NCBI GenBank assembly: GCA_019423125.1
Contig: JAHZBZ010000010.1
Span: 1-64,000 of the forward strand
Direction of reading: 5' to 3'
Origin: Bacillota bacterium
GTDB taxonomy: Bacteria > Bacillota > Clostridia > Christensenellales > Borkfalkiaceae
DNA: 64,000 nt
Below, in pieces: positions 46,280-55,023 of the stretch (position 1 is its first letter; each line of letters opens with the position of its first letter). The notes beneath the pieces are model-generated. The model worked only from the letters and a program-made list of their open reading frames with translations. It was not told the DNA's origin and did not search any database. Position numbers and translations under genes: made by a program.

Positions 46280-46365
46280 TTGCCTTTGTTAAAAACTTGT
46301 GATAAAATAGAGAAAAATAAAAAGACAAGGGCCCTTGTCTTTTTTCCCTGTTTCACAGGGAAAAA
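46280..46365 (+). promoter_or_regulatory. Promoter and two mutually exclusive hairpins upstream of purine permease
   Basis: -35 TTGCCT (46280-46285), 17 bp, -10 TAAAAT (46303-46308). Hairpin 1 is a perfect 13-bp-arm palindrome (46319-46344) ending in a T-run (46340-46345). Hairpin 2 (46341-46365, arms TTTTTCCCTGT and ACAGGGAAAAA, loop TTC) uses that same T-run as its 5' arm. The two cannot form together. Hairpin 1 could terminate the upstream ATPase transcript or, from the promoter just upstream, act as an attenuator. No purine riboswitch consensus was recognised. Confidence 0.55.
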
Positions 46366-46427
46366 TTGCGGATATTAGCCGTTCTCAGTGCGGCCGATAG
46401 AATATTTTTTACAGTTGGAGGTTTCAG

Positions 46428-47975
46428 ATGGTTGAAAATCAGAACACCGAAGAACCGAAGCTCGAAGAGGAGCAGACCGAACAGGTCGCTGCTGTTTCGG
46501 CGGAAGGGGAAGCGGTAGCGGAATCCCCGTACACGGGCTTCCTCGGAAAAGTGGACAACTACTTCGGCATCACGAAGATGAAGTCCAGCTTCAAGACGGA
46601 GATGCTCGCAGGTCTGACGACGTTCATGACCATGGTGTACATCCTCATGGTCAACGCGGGTATGTTCAGCGGTACGCTTAACGCAGCAGGCGATGTGCTC
46701 GGGGTTTCATACGGTGCGATGTACATCGTTACCGCGCTCGCGGCGATCGTCGGTACGCTTCTCATGGCGTTCCTCGCAAAGCTGCCCTTTGCGCAGGCAC
46801 CCGGCATGGGCTTGAATGCTTTCTTCTGCTTTACGATCTGCGGCTCGCTCGGATTTACTTACGGCCAAGCGCTCCTGATCGTTCTTTGCTCCGGTCTGCT
46901 GTTCCTTACCCTCACGGTCGTCGGTGCGCGTACCGCGATCGTCCGCTCCGTTCCCGAAGCGATCCGCATCGCGATCCCCGCAGGTATCGGCCTGTTCATT
47001 GCGTTTGTCGGAATGCAGAACGCGGGCATCGTTGCTCTGGACACGAGCACGAAAGTCACCCTTGTTTCTTTCAACCTTCTCAAGTTCACCACGAGCGGTG
47101 CGGCAATGATCGCCGCGGCTGTGGCGTTCCTGTCCCTGATCCTGATCGCCATCTTCTCCAAGTTGAAGATCAAAGCGGCGATGGTGCTCGGTATCATCGG
47201 CAGTGCGCTCCTGTACTATGCATTCCTCGGCATCGGTGTTGCGGCGGGCTCCGAGTCCTGCAAGGCTGTCTTTGACGGCATTGTATGGTCTTCTCCTTTG
47301 GACGCGTTCGCAAACTTCGGCAAAGAGGCCTTCGGCCAGGTGTTTATCAGCGGCTTCAAGGGCATTGAGACGGGCGACATCTTCAACTTCATCGCGGCTA
47401 TGGTCGCGTTTGCGATGGTCGACATGTTCGACACGATCGGCACGCTCATGGGCACCTGCCAGGCGGCGGGCAAAGAGAGCGGCCTTCTCGACGAGAAAGG
47501 CGAAGTCAAGAACATCCAGAGAGCGCTCCTGTGCGACTCCATCGCGACCTGCACCGGCGCCATCCTCGGCACCTCCACGGTCACGACCTTCGTCGAGTCC
47601 TCCGCGGGCGTTGCGGAAGGCGGCAGAACGGGCTTTACCTCCCTGGTCGTTGCCATCCTGTTTGCGATCGCGATGTTCCTCAGCCCGATCGCGGCCCTCG
47701 TTCCTTCCTGCGCTACGGCGGGCGCTCTGATGTATGTCGGCGTGCTCATGATGCGCAACGTCAAGGACATCGACTGGAGCGATCCTGCAGCGGCTGTCCC
47801 CGCGTTCCTGACCATCTCGGTGATGAGCTTCACCTATTCCATCTCCTATGGTATCGCGGCGGGCTTCATCTCCTATTCGCTGATCAAGCTCTGCACGGGC
47901 AAGGTCAAGGACATCAGCATCGTCACGGCGATCCTGTCCCTCGTGTTCCTGTTCACCTTCCTGTTCACGCACTGA
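46428..47975 (+). CDS. NCS2-family purine permease (AzgA/PbuG-like)
   Basis: A 515-residue transporter with about 13 membrane helices for hypoxanthine, guanine or adenine uptake. The family's ETLAGLTTFMT-like entry (EMLAGLTTFMTMVYIL), the APGMGLNAFF substrate loop and DMFDTIGTLMG are conserved. An acidic N-terminal extension of about 35 residues (Glu/Gln-rich) precedes helix 1 and is longer than usual. GGAGG is 6 nt before the ATG. The adjacent adenine deaminase suggests adenine salvage. Confidence 0.92.
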   Translation: MVENQNTEEPKLEEEQTEQVAAVSAEGEAVAESPYTGFLGKVDNYFGITKMKSSFKTEMLAGLTTFMTMVYILMVNAGMFSGTLNAAGDVLGVSYGAMYIVTALAAIVGTLLMAFLAKLPFAQAPGMGLNAFFCFTICGSLGFTYGQALLIVLCSGLLFLTLTVVGARTAIVRSVPEAIRIAIPAGIGLFIAFVGMQNAGIVALDTSTKVTLVSFNLLKFTTSGAAMIAAAVAFLSLILIAIFSKLKIKAAMVLGIIGSALLYYAFLGIGVAAGSESCKAVFDGIVWSSPLDAFANFGKEAFGQVFISGFKGIETGDIFNFIAAMVAFAMVDMFDTIGTLMGTCQAAGKESGLLDEKGEVKNIQRALLCDSIATCTGAILGTSTVTTFVESSAGVAEGGRTGFTSLVVAILFAIAMFLSPIAALVPSCATAGALMYVGVLMMRNVKDIDWSDPAAAVPAFLTISVMSFTYSISYGIAAGFISYSLIKLCTGKVKDISIVTAILSLVFLFTFLFTH

Positions 47976-47991
47976 TCGAAAACAAAAATTT

Positions 47992-48034
47992 CTCCGCGCT
48001 CCGTCGAAAAGACGGGGCGCGGACTTTTCTTTTT
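47992..48034 (+). terminator. Terminator of purine permease
   Basis: A GC-rich stem (47992-48004 with 48010-48022, one mismatch) around a short A-rich loop, followed by CTTTTCTTTTT. Confidence 0.8.
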
Positions 48035-48044
48035 CGGAAATGTG

Positions 48045-48053
48045 TGCTATAAT
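48045..48053 (+). promoter_or_regulatory. Extended -10 promoter of ade
   Basis: TGCTATAAT (TGn at 48045-48047, TATAAT at 48048-48053) without a good -35. It lies 35 bp before the gene. The same TGCTATAAT core precedes nrdD and the rubredoxin gene. Confidence 0.6.
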
Positions 48054-48087
48054 GAGAAAGAAAGACGCACCACGAGGAGGAAAGACA

Positions 48088-49797
48088 ATGCTCGAAAATC
48101 TCATCGACGCCGCCATCGGCAGAAAGAAGGCGGACGTCGTTCTCAAAAACGGAAAATTCGTCAACGTGTTTACGGGCGAGATCTGCGAGGGCGACATCGC
48201 GATCGAGGGCGGCAAGATCGCGGGTTTCGGCAGCTATGAAGGGGAGCGCGAGATCGACATCGCGGGCAAGATCGCCGTCCCCGGGCTCATCGACGCACAC
48301 GTTCACATCGAGAGCTCTCAGCTCTCTCCCGAGGAGTTCGCGCGCCTTGTCCTGCCGCGCGGCACGACCACCGTCATCGCCGATCCTCACGAGATCACCA
48401 ACGTCTGCGGCATCGCGGGCGCGAAGTACATCGCCGATGCGGCCGCAAAGACCCCGCTTGAGGCAAAAGTCATGCTTCCTTCCTGCGTGCCCGCTACCGC
48501 GTTCGAGACGAGCGGCGCGCAGCTGACGGGTGCGGACACCGAAAAATACATCCGCGAGCCCTTCCTCTACGGTCTGGGCGAGTTCATGAACTACCCGGGC
48601 GTCATCTTTAAGGATCCCGAGGCGATGAAAAAGCTCGAGGCGGCGGCGTCTGCGGGCAAGCTCGTCGACGGACACGCACCCGACACGAGCGGGCTCGGGC
48701 TGAACGCCTACATCGCGGCGGGCATCTCCACCGACCACGAATGCACCTCTCCCGCCGAGGCGGAGGAGAAGGTCTCCAAGGGCATGTACGTCCATCTGCG
48801 CGAGGGGAGCGCCACCCGCAACGTCGCCGTCAACTGCAAGGCGGTGAACGAGCGCAACCTTCGCCGTTTCATGTTCTGCACGGACGACCGTCACGCCGCA
48901 GACATCCGCGCCAAGGGCCACCTCGACAACGCGCTGCGCGTCGCCGTCCGCGCGGGCATGGATCCCGTGCATGCGGTGATCGCCGCCACGCTCAACACCG
49001 CGGAATGCTACTCGCTTTCGGGCAAGGGCGCGATCGCTCCGGGCCGCGACGCGGACATCGCGGTCTTTGACGATCTGAAAGACTTCAACTGCGCGCTCGT
49101 CCTCAAGGGCGGAAAAGTCGTCGCGCAAGAGGGCAAGCCGCTCTTTGCTTCCTCCGAAAAATATCTTCCCGACGCGGTGCGCAACACCGTTCACGTCGGC
49201 GAGGTCCCCGCATCCGCCTTCCGCCTCGCGCTCAAAGGCAAGCGTGCGCGCGTGATCCGTCTCATTCCCGACAACGTCGTCACCGAAGAGCTCATCCGCG
49301 AGGTGGAGAGCCGCGACGGAGACGTCGTGCTCGGGGGCACCGACCTTCTTAAGCTCGCCGTCGTCGAGCGCCATCACGGCACGGGCAACATCGCCGTCGG
49401 GCTTCTGGAAGGGTACGGGCTGAAAAACGGCGCGATCGCACTGACGATCGCCCACGATTCGCACAACATCATCGTGCTCGGCGACAACAACGAGGACATG
49501 GCGCGCGCGGTGGCGGAGCTTCGCCGCATCGGCGGCGGCATGGCGGTCGCGGGTGCGGACGGGGTGCACTCCCTCGCGCTCGACATCGCGGGACTCATGA
49601 GCTCTCTCTCCGCGGACGAGTATATCGCGCGCTCCGAGGAGCTTCTCGAGATCGCCTACGGGATGGGCGTCTCGCGCGACGTGGAGGCGTTCATGAGCCT
49701 GTCCTTCCTCGCGCTTCCCGTCATTCCCGCCATCAAAATGACGGACAAGGGGCTGTTCGACGTTACGAAATTCGCCTTCACCGACATCAACGCATGA
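48088..49797 (+). CDS. ade: Adenine deaminase
   Basis: A 569-residue amidohydrolase that converts adenine to hypoxanthine. Signatures are PGLIDAHVHIESS (metal-binding HxH, about residues 65-77), ADPHEITNVCG, DGHAP and GISTDHE. The length is close to Bacillus AdeC. ATG 48088 has GAGGAGG (48074-48080) at 7 nt. It follows a purine permease, so imported adenine can enter the hypoxanthine pool; adenine is also released by MtnN. Confidence 0.96.
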   Translation: MLENLIDAAIGRKKADVVLKNGKFVNVFTGEICEGDIAIEGGKIAGFGSYEGEREIDIAGKIAVPGLIDAHVHIESSQLSPEEFARLVLPRGTTTVIADPHEITNVCGIAGAKYIADAAAKTPLEAKVMLPSCVPATAFETSGAQLTGADTEKYIREPFLYGLGEFMNYPGVIFKDPEAMKKLEAAASAGKLVDGHAPDTSGLGLNAYIAAGISTDHECTSPAEAEEKVSKGMYVHLREGSATRNVAVNCKAVNERNLRRFMFCTDDRHAADIRAKGHLDNALRVAVRAGMDPVHAVIAATLNTAECYSLSGKGAIAPGRDADIAVFDDLKDFNCALVLKGGKVVAQEGKPLFASSEKYLPDAVRNTVHVGEVPASAFRLALKGKRARVIRLIPDNVVTEELIREVESRDGDVVLGGTDLLKLAVVERHHGTGNIAVGLLEGYGLKNGAIALTIAHDSHNIIVLGDNNEDMARAVAELRRIGGGMAVAGADGVHSLALDIAGLMSSLSADEYIARSEELLEIAYGMGVSRDVEAFMSLSFLALPVIPAIKMTDKGLFDVTKFAFTDINA

Positions 49798-49804
49798 CGT
49801 ACGC

Positions 49805-49884
49805 CGCCGCGCGGGGCTTGCTCCGCGCGGCGATGCGTTTTTTACAATAGTCGACTTTTCCGCGCAAAAGCCGACTATTTTTTT
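49805..49884 (+). terminator. Two successive terminators after ade
   Basis: The first: CGCCGCGCGG (49805-49814) with CCGCGCGGCG (49823-49832), then a T-run at 49838-49843. The second: AATAGTCG (49846-49853) with CGACTATT (49872-49879), extended inside by CTTTT/AAAAG, then TTTTT. Confidence 0.85.
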
Positions 49885-49934
49885 GTGTGCGCGTGTGATA
49901 GAATATAGTGCGAGAAATTTCAGCGGAGGCAAAC

Positions 49935-50708
49935 GTGGCACGCAAAATCGTAATCACCTCGGGAAAAGGCGGTGTGGGAAAGACGACGGTCGCGGCGCAT
50001 CTCGGGATGCGGCTCGCCGCGGCGGGGGAGCGGGTCATCCTCGCGGACACCGACTTCGGGCTCAACAACATCGACGTCGTGTGCGGCGTGGAGGACAAGA
50101 TCACCTATGACATCGTCGACGCGATCGAGGGCAGGTGCCGCGCGCGGCAGGCGCTCGTCCCGCATCCTGGTTTTTCCAACCTCTTCGTGCTCGCCTCCAA
50201 CCACACCGACCCGCACAAGTACATCTCGCCGCAGGCGGTGCGGCTGGTGCTCGATTCGCTCGCGCCCCGCTTCGACTACATCCTCATCGACTGTCCCGCG
50301 GGTATCGAGAGCGGCTTTCACCGCGCGGTCGCTGCGGCGGAAGAGGCGCTCGTCGTCACGACGCCGCACATTTCCTCGCTGCGCGATGCGGACAAGGTGA
50401 TCTCGGTGCTGAAAAGCTACAAACTCGCGCGCGTCGACCTCGTGATCAACATGGTGCGCGGCGACATGATCGTGGACGGGGACATCCTCTCGCCGCCCGA
50501 GATCTCCAAGATCCTCAAGATCCCCCTGATCGGCGTCATCCCGCAGGAAGACGGTGTCTTTCTCGGCGAGCGGGGCGGCGGCGCGCAAAAGGCGTTCCGC
50601 ATGCTCGCGAACAACATCATAAAGGGCACGCGCAAGCTCTACAACGCGGCGGGGCGCTACGACGGCTTTTTCGGCTCCATCCGCCGCAGCCTCAAACGAA
50701 GCCTGTAA
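49935..50708 (+). CDS. minD: Septum site-determining ATPase MinD
   Basis: A 257-residue ParA-family ATPase that places the division site. The deviant Walker A is TSGKGGVGKTT (residues 8-18), followed by DTDFGLNN and DCPAGIE. The C-terminal amphipathic membrane-targeting helix is FFGSIRRSLKRSL. The start is GTG 49935, 5 nt after GGAGG (49925-49929). Its 3' end overlaps the opposed membrane gene by 17 nt, and a MinE-like gene lies beyond that. Confidence 0.95.
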   Translation: MARKIVITSGKGGVGKTTVAAHLGMRLAAAGERVILADTDFGLNNIDVVCGVEDKITYDIVDAIEGRCRARQALVPHPGFSNLFVLASNHTDPHKYISPQAVRLVLDSLAPRFDYILIDCPAGIESGFHRAVAAAEEALVVTTPHISSLRDADKVISVLKSYKLARVDLVINMVRGDMIVDGDILSPPEISKILKIPLIGVIPQEDGVFLGERGGGAQKAFRMLANNIIKGTRKLYNAAGRYDGFFGSIRRSLKRSL

Positions 50709-51222
50709 ACAGCCGCAGGAGAAAATCCGCGGCGGCGCCCGCGCTCAGCGCGATCGCGATCGACGGGCGAAGGGAGCGGGGAATGGTTCGGACGGCGTCG
50801 CAGAGCGGCACAAACGCAAAGCGGAAAAAGAGCGCGCACAGCACGCCCCAGAGCGCCGTCTGTCCGAGCGAGACATACCCTCCCAGATGGAGGGGCTGGT
50901 AGCTGTAATCCCAGAGCCGAACGCCGAAGAGAAGGTGTACGGCCCGCCCCGCCGCGTATTCGACGGCGGAGACGGAGAGCCCCGCCTTTGCCGCATACAG
51001 CGCAAACCCCTTTGCGCCGCGCGCGGGAAGTCCGAACAGGCAATAGACGAGCAGGGCGGACGAGCCGTAGATGGGCAGAAGGGGGAGGGAGAGAAATCCG
51101 CGCTCGCACAGCGCGTGAAAGTGCAGGAAAAAGAGCATGGTCTCCGCGAGATATCCCATGGCGGAGAGCAGAAAAAACAACACGATCAGATCGCAGATCG
51201 ACGGTTTTGCGCGCGCGTCCAT
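50692..51222 (-). CDS. CmpB-type putative membrane permease (PF06541-like)
   Basis: A 176-residue integral membrane protein with about five helices. CERGFLSLPLLPIYGSSALLV and VRLWDYSYQPLHLGGYVSLGQTALWG follow the pattern of the family annotated as putative ABC transporter permease CmpB, whose function is unproven. Start ATG 51222 is chosen because the upstream extension (to 51303) is non-hydrophobic and runs into the minE region. It is opposed to minD (17-nt tail overlap) and divergent from minE, thus inserted between two genes usually side by side. Confidence 0.75.
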   Translation of the reverse strand: MDARAKPSICDLIVLFFLLSAMGYLAETMLFFLHFHALCERGFLSLPLLPIYGSSALLVYCLFGLPARGAKGFALYAAKAGLSVSAVEYAAGRAVHLLFGVRLWDYSYQPLHLGGYVSLGQTALWGVLCALFFRFAFVPLCDAVRTIPRSLRPSIAIALSAGAAADFLLRLFTGFV

Positions 51223-51269
51223 ACGGATGGTTTGCGCAGAGCGCGGCGTTCTATGCGACAGGAGAATGT

Positions 51270-51500
51270 ATGCGCAGACTTTCGGACAGCGCGGAACGCG
51301 CAAAATGTATCCTTGAACGGGAGAGCGCGCCTCTTTCGGCGGAGTGCGAGCGCATCGTCGCGCGCGACCTCGAGCGCACGCTCTCGGGCTATTTTGACCT
51401 GACGGGCAAGCTCAGCCTGCAGATCGAGCGCGGCGACAAGATCGTCATCACCGTGCGCGCCAAGGCGGTGCAGGTAAAACCTTTCGGGCTCATCAAATAA
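51270..51500 (+). CDS. minE: MinE-like cell division topological specificity factor
   Basis: A 76-residue protein. SAERAKCILERES matches the MinD-interacting AKERLQ..LAHDR segment of MinE; LERTLSGYF matches DLL.VISKY; and LSLQIERGDKIVITVRAKA matches the C-terminal dimerisation strands. The match is moderate but follows the entire length in order. ATG 51270 is 4-5 nt after AGGAGA; the ATG at 51266 is out of frame. MinE normally follows minD directly, whereas here a 531-bp gene on the other strand lies between. It would make MinD oscillate rather than stay at the poles. Confidence 0.7.
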   Translation: MRRLSDSAERAKCILERESAPLSAECERIVARDLERTLSGYFDLTGKLSLQIERGDKIVITVRAKAVQVKPFGLIK

Positions 51501-51802
51501 AGAAAGGGCCGCCTGCCGTGCGGCGAATGCTCCTCCCCGCGCATCGCGAGGGACCGCAGCGTCCGCCTCTCGTCCTGCTTGCCGCGCGGCATAACCGTTT
51601 TTCAGCCGATTATCCGCGTTTTATCCTCTCTTGCGCCCGCCTTTTTCCGCATTTGTCGGAAAAAGGCGGGCGTCCATATGTAGTTTAAAAAATCAGTCAG
51701 ACATTCTATATCTAGTAGTTTTTTAAAAATGTTGCAAATGCTACAGTTTTTTTTGACAAAAATGCTATAATATTATTCGAACAAAAATCAGAGGGAAGAA
51801 CA
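51501..51802. other. Gene-free region upstream of nrdD with 16-bp-arm inverted repeat
   Basis: About 300 bp. It begins with short GC-rich hairpins, then a perfect inverted repeat (51634-51649 with 51657-51672, loop CATTTGT), which could be a minE terminator although no T-run follows on the plus strand. The last 100 bp are AT-rich and hold the nrd promoter. Confidence 0.7.
51706..51771 (+). promoter_or_regulatory. nrdD promoter with NrdR-box-like site
   Basis: An extended -10 TGCTATAAT (TG at 51763, hexamer 51766-51771) lies 32 bp before nrdD. CTATATCTAG (51706-51715) matches 9 of 10 core bases of the NrdR box (CTATATATAG), and CTATAATATT (51765-51774) over the -10 is a weaker match. The 59-bp spacing is larger than the usual 31 bp between paired boxes, so NrdR control is plausible but not certain. 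Confidence 0.5.
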
Positions 51803-53926
51803 ATGCAGGTTATCAAGAGAGACGGCACTGTCGTCGATTATGACAGGACAAAGATCTCTGTCGCGATCGGAAAGGCGAACGCGGAGATGGAAGCGTCCGA
51901 GCGCGCCTCCGCGCAGGAGATCGAGGACATCCTCGCGCACATCGAGGGGAAGAAGAAAAAGAGGATGCTCGTCGAGGACATCCAGGACATCATCGAAGAG
52001 CGGCTGATGATGCAGGGCCATTATGCGCTCGCGAAGGCGTATATTCTCTATCGCTACAACCGTGCGCTCGTCCGCAAGGCGAACACGACGGACGAGGCGA
52101 TCCTCAGCCTCATCTCCAACTCCAACAAAGACGTGATGGAGGAGAACTCCAATAAAAACGCGCTCGCGGCGGCTACGCAGCGCGACCTCATCGCGGGCGA
52201 AGTCTCCAAGGACCTGACCCGCCGCATCCTGTTGCCCGAGAAGATCTCCAAGGCGCACGACGAGGGCATCCTGCATTTCCATGACGCCGATTATTTCGTG
52301 CAGCCCATCTTTAACTGCTGTCTCATCAACATCGGGGACATGCTGGACAACGGCACGGTGATGAACGGAAAACTGATCGAGAGCCCCAAGAGCTTTCAGG
52401 TCGCCTGCACGGTGGTCACGCAGATCATCGCGGCGGTCGCCTGTTCGCAATACGGCGGGCAGTCTGTCGACATCCGTCATCTGGGCAAATATCTGCGCAA
52501 GAGCCGCGTGAAATTCGAAAAGCATTTCCGCGAGACCTGCCCCGAGCTCACCGATGCGGAGATCGCAAAACTGGTGGAGGACCGCCTGGCGGAGGAACTT
52601 CGCGGCGGCGTGCAGACCATCCAGTATCAGATCAACACGCTGATGACGACCAACGGACAGTCGCCCTTCGTCACTCTTTTCCTGTATCTGGACAAGGACG
52701 ACGAATATCTTGAAGAAAACGCGATGATCGTCATGGAGATCCTGCGCCAGCGTTACCAGGGCATCAAGAATGAAAAGGGCGTTTACATCACGCCCGCATT
52801 CCCGAAGCTTGTTTACGTCCTCGACGAGATCAACTGCCTCAAAGGCGGCAAATACGACTACATCACCGAGTTTGCCGTCAAGTGCTCCTCCAAGAGGCTG
52901 TACCCCGACTATATCTCTGCAAAGAAGATGCGCGAGGTGTACGAGGGCAATGTGTTCAGCCCGATGGGCTGCCGCTCCTTCCTCTCGCCGTGGAAGGACG
53001 AAAACGGAAATTATAAATTCGAAGGCCGCTTCAACCAGGGCGTCGTCTCCATCAACCTGCCGCAGATCGGCATTCTTGCAAAGGGAGACGAAGGGGCGTT
53101 CTGGCGCCTGTTCGACGAGCGCCTCGAACTGTGCCGCGAGGCGCTGATGTGCCGTCACCGCGCTCTTCTGGGCACGAAATCGGACGTCTCGCCCATCCAC
53201 TGGCAGTACGGCGCGATCGCCCGCCTCGAAAAGGGCGAGACGATCGACAAACTTCTCTTTAACGGCTATTCCACCCTTTCGCTCGGCTACATCGGCCTGT
53301 ACGAAGTCACAAAGCTCATGAAGGGCGTGCCGCAGACCGACCCCGCGGGCGAGGAGTTCGCGCTCCGCGTCATGCAGCACATGCGCGACAAGACAGACGA
53401 ATGGAAGCGCGAGAGCGGCCTCGGCTTTGCGCTGTACGGCACGCCCGCGGAATCGCTCTGCTACCGCTTTGCGCGCATCGACAAGGAACGCTTCGGCACC
53501 ATCGAGGACGTCACCGACAAGGGCTATTACACCAATTCCTATCATGTGGACGTCCGCGAGGAGATCGACGCATTCTCCAAGTTCTCCTTCGAGGCGCAGT
53601 TCCAGAAGATCTCTTCGGGCGGGTGCATCTCCTACGTCGAGATCCCGAACATGCAGAACAACCTCGAGGCGATGCAGGAAGTGGTGCGCTTCATCTACGA
53701 CAACATCCAGTACGCGGAATTCAACACCAAGAGCGACTACTGCCACGTCTGCGGCTGGGACGGGGAGATCATCATCAACGACGACAACGAGTGGGAGTGC
53801 CCGAACTGCCACAACAAGGACCACAAGAAGATGAACGTCACCCGCCGCACCTGCGGATATCTGGGCGAGAACTTCTGGAATCTGGGCAAGACAAAGGAGA
53901 TCAAGGCGCGCGTCCTTCACCTGTGA
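51803..53926 (+). CDS. nrdD: Anaerobic ribonucleoside-triphosphate reductase (class III)
   Basis: A 707-residue glycyl-radical enzyme making dNTPs from NTPs without oxygen. An N-terminal ATP-cone (VIKRDGTVVDYDRTKI to about 90) senses ATP/dATP. The catalytic core follows. The C-terminal zinc site has CHVCGWDG and CPNCHNKD, and the glycyl radical motif is RRTCGYLG. The length is normal. It is followed by its activase nrdG after 16 bp. Confidence 0.97.
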   Translation: MQVIKRDGTVVDYDRTKISVAIGKANAEMEASERASAQEIEDILAHIEGKKKKRMLVEDIQDIIEERLMMQGHYALAKAYILYRYNRALVRKANTTDEAILSLISNSNKDVMEENSNKNALAAATQRDLIAGEVSKDLTRRILLPEKISKAHDEGILHFHDADYFVQPIFNCCLINIGDMLDNGTVMNGKLIESPKSFQVACTVVTQIIAAVACSQYGGQSVDIRHLGKYLRKSRVKFEKHFRETCPELTDAEIAKLVEDRLAEELRGGVQTIQYQINTLMTTNGQSPFVTLFLYLDKDDEYLEENAMIVMEILRQRYQGIKNEKGVYITPAFPKLVYVLDEINCLKGGKYDYITEFAVKCSSKRLYPDYISAKKMREVYEGNVFSPMGCRSFLSPWKDENGNYKFEGRFNQGVVSINLPQIGILAKGDEGAFWRLFDERLELCREALMCRHRALLGTKSDVSPIHWQYGAIARLEKGETIDKLLFNGYSTLSLGYIGLYEVTKLMKGVPQTDPAGEEFALRVMQHMRDKTDEWKRESGLGFALYGTPAESLCYRFARIDKERFGTIEDVTDKGYYTNSYHVDVREEIDAFSKFSFEAQFQKISSGGCISYVEIPNMQNNLEAMQEVVRFIYDNIQYAEFNTKSDYCHVCGWDGEIIINDDNEWECPNCHNKDHKKMNVTRRTCGYLGENFWNLGKTKEIKARVLHL

Positions 53927-53942
53927 GCGCGCACAAGGACAC

Positions 53943-54473
53943 ATGAACTACGCGACGATAAAAAAACACGACGTTGCCAACGGCGTCGGCGTGCGCGTCT
54001 CGCTGTTCGTCAGCGGTTGTACGCATCGCTGTGAGGGCTGTTTCAACCGCGAGGCGTGGGATTTTTCTTACGGCTCACCGTATACCGAACAGACGCAGGA
54101 AGAGGTGCTCTCCGCGCTTGCGCCGCCGTACATTGCGGGTCTCTCGCTGTTGGGCGGCGAGCCTTTCGAGCCCGCCAACCAGCGCGCGCTCCTTCCGCTT
54201 TTGGAAAAATTCGACGCGCTGTATCCGCAAAAGGATTGCTGGTGCTACACGGGTTACACGCTGGAGCGCGACCTGTCTGCGGGCGGCAGGGCGCATACCG
54301 AAGTGACGGCCGCGCTTCTTTCGCACATTGACGTGCTGGTCGACGGGGAATTCGAGCTCGCGAAAAAGGATCTGAAACTGCGCTTCCGCGGCTCGTCCAA
54401 CCAGCGCATCATCGACGTGAAACGCACCCTGCGGGAGGGGAGGACCATCCTGTGGCGGGACGGAAAATATTGA
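53943..54473 (+). CDS. nrdG: Anaerobic ribonucleotide reductase activating protein
   Basis: A 176-residue radical-SAM activase that generates the glycyl radical on NrdD. The cluster motif is SGCTHRCEGC (Cys26, Cys30, Cys33), followed by LGGEPF. Length and order are typical. Its message continues into dut after 16 bp. Confidence 0.96.
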   Translation: MNYATIKKHDVANGVGVRVSLFVSGCTHRCEGCFNREAWDFSYGSPYTEQTQEEVLSALAPPYIAGLSLLGGEPFEPANQRALLPLLEKFDALYPQKDCWCYTGYTLERDLSAGGRAHTEVTAALLSHIDVLVDGEFELAKKDLKLRFRGSSNQRIIDVKRTLREGRTILWRDGKY

Positions 54474-54489
54474 CAAGGGAGATACACAG

Positions 54490-54936
54490 ATGGAAGAGAT
54501 CGGACTGAAGATCAAAAAACTGATGCCGGGCGCAAAACTGCCCGTCTACGGCAGTGAATTTGCGGCGGGTGCGGACCTTTTCGCGCTGTGCGAACACGCG
54601 GTGCGCATCGGGCCGAACGAGACGGCGATCGTGCATACCGGCCTCGCGGCGGAGATCCCCGCGGGGTATGTCGGGCTCATCTATGCGCGCAGCGGACTTG
54701 CCAGCAAAAAGGGGCTTGCGCCTGCGAACAAGGTGGGGGTGATCGACAGCGATTACCGCGGCGAGATCCGCGTCGCACTGCACAATCATTCCAAATACGA
54801 GCAGAGCATCGAACCGGAAGAGCGCATCGCACAGCTGGTGCTTATGCCCTATGTCACGGCACGTTTCGAAGAGGCGGAAGAGCTCTCGGAGACGGCGCGC
54901 GGCGCGGGCGGCTTCGGTTCCACGGGCACAAAGTGA
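54490..54936 (+). CDS. dut: dUTP diphosphatase
   Basis: A 148-residue trimeric dUTPase. The five motifs are visible: AAGADLFA (1), ARSGLA (2), GVIDSDYRGEI with the catalytic Asp (3), ERIAQLVLMP (4) and GAGGFGSTG (5, the mobile C-terminal arm). It removes dUTP and makes dUMP for thymidylate synthesis, fitting its place after nrdDG. Confidence 0.97.
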   Translation: MEEIGLKIKKLMPGAKLPVYGSEFAAGADLFALCEHAVRIGPNETAIVHTGLAAEIPAGYVGLIYARSGLASKKGLAPANKVGVIDSDYRGEIRVALHNHSKYEQSIEPEERIAQLVLMPYVTARFEEAEELSETARGAGGFGSTGTK

Positions 54937-54962
54937 TTTTTGTGTTTTTTTTGAAAAAACCC

Positions 54963-54990
54963 TTGTATTTTGCAGGCATTCTGCTATAAT
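54963..54990 (+). promoter_or_regulatory. Promoter of rubredoxin gene
   Basis: -35 TTGTAT (54963-54968), 16 bp, extended -10 TGCTATAAT (54982-54990). Confidence 0.7.
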
Positions 54991-55023
54991 AATAATAGAC
55001 AACAAAAAAGGAGATTAAAGATC

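Noticed and set aside
46169..46427. Purine riboswitch upstream of the NCS2 permease
   Set aside because: The conserved loop and junction bases of the purine aptamer were not found; only the paired hairpins are supported.
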